In this document: positions 60,201 to 64,000 of the stretch, piece by piece
How the letters are laid out: each line of letters starts with the position of its first letter
Position numbering within the stretch: position 1 is the stretch's first letter
Source: Agroathelia rolfsii
Taxonomy: Eukaryota > Basidiomycota > Agaricomycetes > Amylocorticiales > Amylocorticiaceae
Assembly: GCA_018343915.1 (NCBI GenBank)
Contig: JABRWF010000006.1
Span: 186,001-250,000 of the forward strand
Length of the DNA stretch: 64,000 nt
Direction: 5' to 3'
Program-made: the position numbers and the translations under genes
Notes under the pieces: generated by a model
The model's input: only the letters and a program-made list of their open reading frames with translations
What the model was told of the DNA's origin: nothing
The model's database searches: none

Positions 60201-60947
60201 CTACTTCTTGCCTACGATGCAGGCTGTCGCAATCAGCTCGTAACGTATACCAGCTGTGTAATGTCCAAGGTGAGACATAGTCTTTGCAATTTAGCAATCT
60301 ACTTGCCATTTTTTTCTATCGAGATAGTGGGAGGAATGGATTCGGGTATACGGATAAAGAAGGGAAAGTCTTGCTGTGGTACCGATAAGGTTTATAATCC
60401 GTAAATTTACATGAAGAGGAAGTGAGGAAGAAAGGGATCACAAACCGTCTGTAGCAAGGAATATTCATCGCTAGACTGCCACAGCGGGATGGGTCCAGCG
60501 CCGACGTAGTCGAAAAAGGTATTGGCTGGCCCACCGCCGGGAAGGGTCTCAACCTTGCGCAGCTCAATGCGCACGTACTGGGCCTTGACGCCTGCGACGC
60601 CTGCCCTGACCTCGATAGTCTGTGATGAAGAGACATACAGAGGTGAGTAGGCAGTTGTGAGATAGCGCAATAAGTGAACGCCAAACGGGTCGACGCACGC
60701 CTTTAACTCCAGCCTGGCGGCGGTCCTGGCCTGGAGGAATGCCTGGATAGCCTAAGAGAGCAAGATTTGTCAAGACCAGCAAGAGAAGCAGGTATAGGCC
60801 CGGGGGGGGGGGCTTCCAAGCGAGCTGCATCATACCATCCACAAAGTCCACGTTTGGGGGCGGACGCAGTGTTCTAGAGAGAGATTAGCGATTGGAAAGC
60901 GAGCCAGAAAAGCAAGCAGAGGCGACGAACAACTTGACGAGCGACAT
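57217..60947 (-). CDS. Arrestin-like adaptor with long disordered tail
   Basis: Alpha-arrestin type protein; such adaptors recruit Rsp5/Nedd4 ubiquitin ligases to plasma-membrane transporters for endocytosis. Ten exons (60931-60947, 60836-60873, 60699-60751, 60446-60619, 60307-60373, 60205-60253, 59609-60148, 59518-59541, 58855-59449, 57217-58788) close in phase at 1042 aa. The first intron uses GTTCGT and the fifth a GC donor (G|GCAAGT, 60306 downward). N-terminal half (to about residue 325) is the two-lobed arrestin fold: VRIELRKVETLPGGG, GIRYELIA, APIIIDKHELHSTWP, VILRGFEFTLKET. The tail is disordered and carries a PPEY motif (PPxY class, about 57920) and at least five degenerate repeats of SAExEKxRLYExA. 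The SH3-type PPPPLPPK sits at the very end. Confidence 0.87.
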
Positions 60948-61224
60948 CGCCTTGAACAAAGCAGCCTGGGAGGGCAACAACGGGGGAGACGATGATGAGC
61001 AGCAGTAAACTGGGGAGCAAGCACAGAAGCAGACGCCCTCAGCAATTGCTTCCGCCATCAGCAATTGCATCAATCCGCTCGTTTCCGTCATCCGGATTTA
61101 TGAGCACACATCAGAAAAAAAAAGATATAGTATGCAAATATCATCATAGTAGCAAGTACAAGTCGCAAGTAAGAAAAAAAAGATATAATGCAAGCCAGGA
61201 AGGTAGACACGGTAGAAAGATAGC

Positions 61225-63415
61225 TTAGAACTTGAACTCCTTGTCCTTGCCCTTTTTGCGTTCCTGTCGTTCCTGGTCCAGCTTTTGCCTCTTTTTTGTC
61301 TCCTTTGCCACCAGGTCGGAGAAATCTTCCTTGCTCCCAGGCACGCCCGCATGGCCACGTGAGTGGGCATCATACTTGCGTCGTAACTCTTCTTCCGACA
61401 TGCCTTCCAACTCTGATGCATCGATTGAGACATCCACCCCATTCGCCTTGCGCTGTAAATAGAAAGTATGAGCCGCAAATAAATGCAAAAATGTTACAAG
61501 ATAGTAGAAAGAACAACGTTACCTTGGTACCTCGCTCGTCGCCCAGCACGGGAATGCTGCTGCCTGCCGCCACAGCACTGACGTCGTACCCACGCTCGCT
61601 GCCCATGAGCCCACGCACATTCGTCTGCTTCTCCGGCACGACTTGATATAAACTTCTTGGTCCCGAATCCACAGCTTCTGATTGGGCACGTCCAGAGTTC
61701 TTGCGTAACTCCAAAAAGTCTGGTGTCTCGAGACCACCAGCCACGGTAGAAACGACACTCGTGAGACCGGAAGGGGTTGCCAGTCCTGAGGGTGTTTGGA
61801 GGCCATCCTGCGGTGCCGCCTCAGCTTCTTCCTCCTCCTCTTCCTCCTCTTCCTCCTCCTCTTCTTCTGACTCTTCTGTGACCAGTGTAAATTATGATGC
61901 ACTTTAGAAAATATAGTAAAGAATAAAGGCGCACCTTCTTCGGGTTCTAACTCTCCCCACAACGTTTTGTCTACTGGTTCACCACCCTACGAGAAGATGA
62001 AAATCGTCAGGAAAAATAGAGAAATAGAATATGTACATAACTTACATTATCATTAGCTTTCGGTAGTACACCAAATACGTCTCCATATAATGGTCGATTG
62101 TACTCATCCAATGGCGGTTTGCCCCATCCACCGGGATGGAAACCCCACTGCGCGCTAAAATATACTGAAATCAACACACATACATAAACACCAGTAGAGA
62201 GCGAATCTACCCCTCTGGAATGGGTGCGTTGAGACCTGGTATTCTCAATGTAGGATAGCTAGGTGGTGGCCCAAACCGTTGCATGCTAATCAACCATGGC
62301 GGGGGTGCCAAGGGCGGAATAGACAGTGCCTCAACAAGCTCCAGTGACAGATCACCTGGACGTTTCTCTTTGAGTGATGTCTCGAACTCCTTGCCCTCAT
62401 AGTACCTAAAGCAAACGAATTAGTGAGCCGCTTGGGCACTACCAAGAAAGACACAAAGCGTAGCTTACATCTCGCCAAAGCTCGTTACAGGTGGTTTTGT
62501 CTGAAATTTGAAGAATGCATCATGCAATTTCTGGTAGTCGATATCCACTTTGCCCATCTTGGGCTGCACTCTCTCACGCGTCTTGGCCTTAAGCGACATA
62601 TTCGCCTCCTTCTCCTTCACTGCATCGCGCATTGTCGCAATACCCGTATCCGCAATGTAGGCCGGCAGCTGGAATGGTGGCTTCTCGATACCACGCTTGC
62701 CCTGCAGGTAGTCGCGCTTGGCACTCCAATGCGCCGGGATTGGCACCGTGTTGCGATAGCTCTTGAGCTGTAGCAGCAACCGTGGGTCTGCTGCCGTCAC
62801 ATCCGTCCACTCGACCACGTCCGGCTTCTTGACGAGCTGCTTGAGTTCAGCGACGGTAAGCCGCGCCATCTTGCGCTGTTTCTTCTTAGAGAGCGGCTTG
62901 TTCTTCTTTTCTTCATCGTCCTCGTCCGAAGCCATGTCGTCGTCTGAGTAGATGACTTCGCCCTTGGTGGGTTCCGATATGACTGCCTCCTACACACATG
63001 AACATGAACCGTAGTCAAGATCAGTAGAAGGAGAGTGCGAAAACCGTAACACTTACCTTGGACTCTTCGGGAGGGATCGAAAACCGCGCAAATACATCTG
63101 AGAACGCTTGTAGCGCTGAGTCGTCCGCCTCCAATTTCTCAGATACATACTCCACATTGACCGGTGCAGGCGCTGAATCAGACTCGTCTTCCACCTTGGC
63201 AACTGGCTCTGGTGTTTCTTCTGGTGCCTTTAGTGCATAAAGGACGAAGAATGAGATATGAGAGCGATATGAGGACGTAGGGCACGGTGACAGACCGAGG
63301 TGGCCTTCTTTTGCTTCAGCTTTGCGCGTCTGAGCTGGTTTTTTGACTTGATCTTTGACTTGGAGGCGCCATTTTCGTCAATGGAGGCGTTGAGCACTTC
63401 AGTTTGCGCAGCCAT
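61225..63415 (-). CDS. SF3B2: Splicing factor 3B subunit 2 (SF3B2 / SAP145, yeast Cus1)
   Basis: U2 snRNP component that, with SF3B4, contacts pre-mRNA around the branch site. Eight exons (63296-63415, 63057-63227, 62469-62989, 62211-62405, 62046-62154, 61935-61986, 61523-61875, 61225-61452) give 582 aa in phase. Family marks: basic N-terminus (SKNQLRRAKLKQKK), DUF382 block (VKKPDVVEWTDVTAADPRLL, RNTVPIPAHWSAKRDYLQGK, GIEKPPFQLPAYI), and the PSP domain with LSIPPLAPPPWLISMQRFGP, PSYPTLRIPGLNAPIP and GWGKPPLDEYNRPLYGDVFG. A glutamate run (about 61827-61875) and a Lys/Glu-rich C-terminus follow. It lies 277 bp upstream of, and co-directional with, the arrestin gene. Confidence 0.95.
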
Positions 63416-63859
63416 TATGTAGAAGTAGATATATTAGAATAGAGCGAGAGCGAGAGGCACGACAAGTGCCAATGGCGAGTTCGGTGGTCGATGCGCAAGA
63501 GAGATGTGTGGGATTATGTAAGCAGTTGTTGAGTGAGATGCCGCGTCACTTGAACCATCTTGAGTATCACAATGATGATTCAAAGACACGCTTATTGTAC
63601 CTAGGGACTGTGTAACCGCTCGCATGACTTGAACTCCTAGAGTCTCAAAGTGTGAAAATCCACTGGTATTTGGCCAAAAAAGAACCGGGATAGGCTACAA
63701 CGATGACAAGCCATACAGCTGCCGGTGGGTATAGTGCTGAGAGATACTACATTCTAACAAATGGTGAAGATAAAAAAGAAAAAGTACAATGTCTCGCAAG
63801 GGAAAAAATAATAATAATAATAATCACAAGTTGCAAATGTAAGTTGGCCAGTCTGGGGT
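63416..63859. other. Upstream region of SF3B2; small (AAT)n tract
   Basis: No gene seen. 63806-63824 is a short AAT microsatellite. Confidence 0.6.
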
Positions 63860-63934
63860 CTACTGGATAAAAGCCAAATCAACTCTCTCAAGTGCGATCA
63901 AGTTCTCGATGCGTAGATCAATAGTCTTTTTGTC
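63860..63934 (-). CDS. Possible last exon of an unidentified gene entering from the right
   Basis: A minus-strand acceptor (AACCCTAG at 63935-63942) is followed by 24 open codons reading DKKTIDLRIENLIALERVDL and then AFIQ before TAG. The amphipathic pattern and clean acceptor suggest a real exon, but it is too short to name. The rest lies beyond position 64000. Confidence 0.35.
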   Translation of the reverse strand, partial: DKKTIDLRIENLIALERVDLAFIQ

Positions 63935-64000
63935 CTAGGGTTTTTGAAAACACGAGATATGTCAGAAATAAAAATAATCCAGTCCTTTGCGGTGAGCGTC

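Noticed and set aside
63600..63720. A GTTCAAGTC-containing stretch on the minus strand resembling a tRNA T-arm
   Set aside because: T-stem and acceptor stem do not pair and no full cloverleaf can be drawn.

Overview
The window comes from a filamentous basidiomycete, very probably an Agaricomycete. Genes are dense and split by many 45-80 nt introns, and the protein families and their architecture (arrestin with a long disordered tail, Hsf1, a fungal 7TM-like family) are basidiomycete in style. The Ty3/gypsy chromoviruses resemble those of Rhizoctonia/Ceratobasidium-type genomes, but the genus is inference.

Layout. Left gene island (1-16.3 kb): a Zn2Cys6 transcription factor cut by the window edge (+), the FAN1 nuclease (+), proteasome subunit alpha-1/alpha-6 (-), D-aminoacyl-tRNA deacylase (+), a PPIL1-type cyclophilin (-), a 7TM-like membrane protein that may be decaying (+), and a ZNF207/BuGZ-like zinc-finger protein (-). 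Right gene island (53.1-64 kb): dephospho-CoA kinase (+), heat-shock factor (+), an arrestin-like trafficking adaptor (-), splicing factor SF3B2 (-), and the last exon of an unidentified gene (-). I rebuilt the exons by reading splice sites and phase. Most models close in frame to the stop codon (FAN1 1063 aa, PSMA1 278, DTD 162, PPIL1 161, ZNF207-like 414, CAB5 240, HSF 750, arrestin 1042, SF3B2 582). Three introns use GC instead of GT donors.

Between the islands (about 16.8-52.8 kb) lies one AT-rich block of nested LTR retrotransposons. Four LTR families can be separated by their TG..CA ends and 5-bp target duplications: A (about 955 bp, LTR of chromovirus E), B (600-601 bp, LTR of chromovirus B), C (about 890-1025 bp) and D (about 860-900 bp, seen only as solo LTRs). 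The nest reads as: chromovirus E (minus; 3' LTR starting at 19634, 5' LTR ending at 52441) is invaded in its 3' LTR by B2 (minus, 21664-41954, TSD TAGCT). B2 is invaded by several solo LTRs and by a younger full-length B1 (plus, 32943-41577, TSD GGTAC). The deepest chain has five levels: E LTR, B2, LTR-A, solo LTR-B, LTR-D. All gag/pol copies carry stops, mostly explained by C-to-T or G-to-A change, often at CpG.

The most unusual feature is a spliced gene on the strand opposite to gag-pol, between the pol chromodomain and the 3' LTR of B1 (40812-39817). A near-identical relic with the same intron sits in the independent copy B2. It would encode an arginine/glutamate-rich coiled coil, a zinc cluster with exactly Zn2Cys6 spacing, a leucine-rich helical segment and an acidic tail. 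This looks like an antisense accessory or regulatory gene carried by a fungal LTR retrotransposon.
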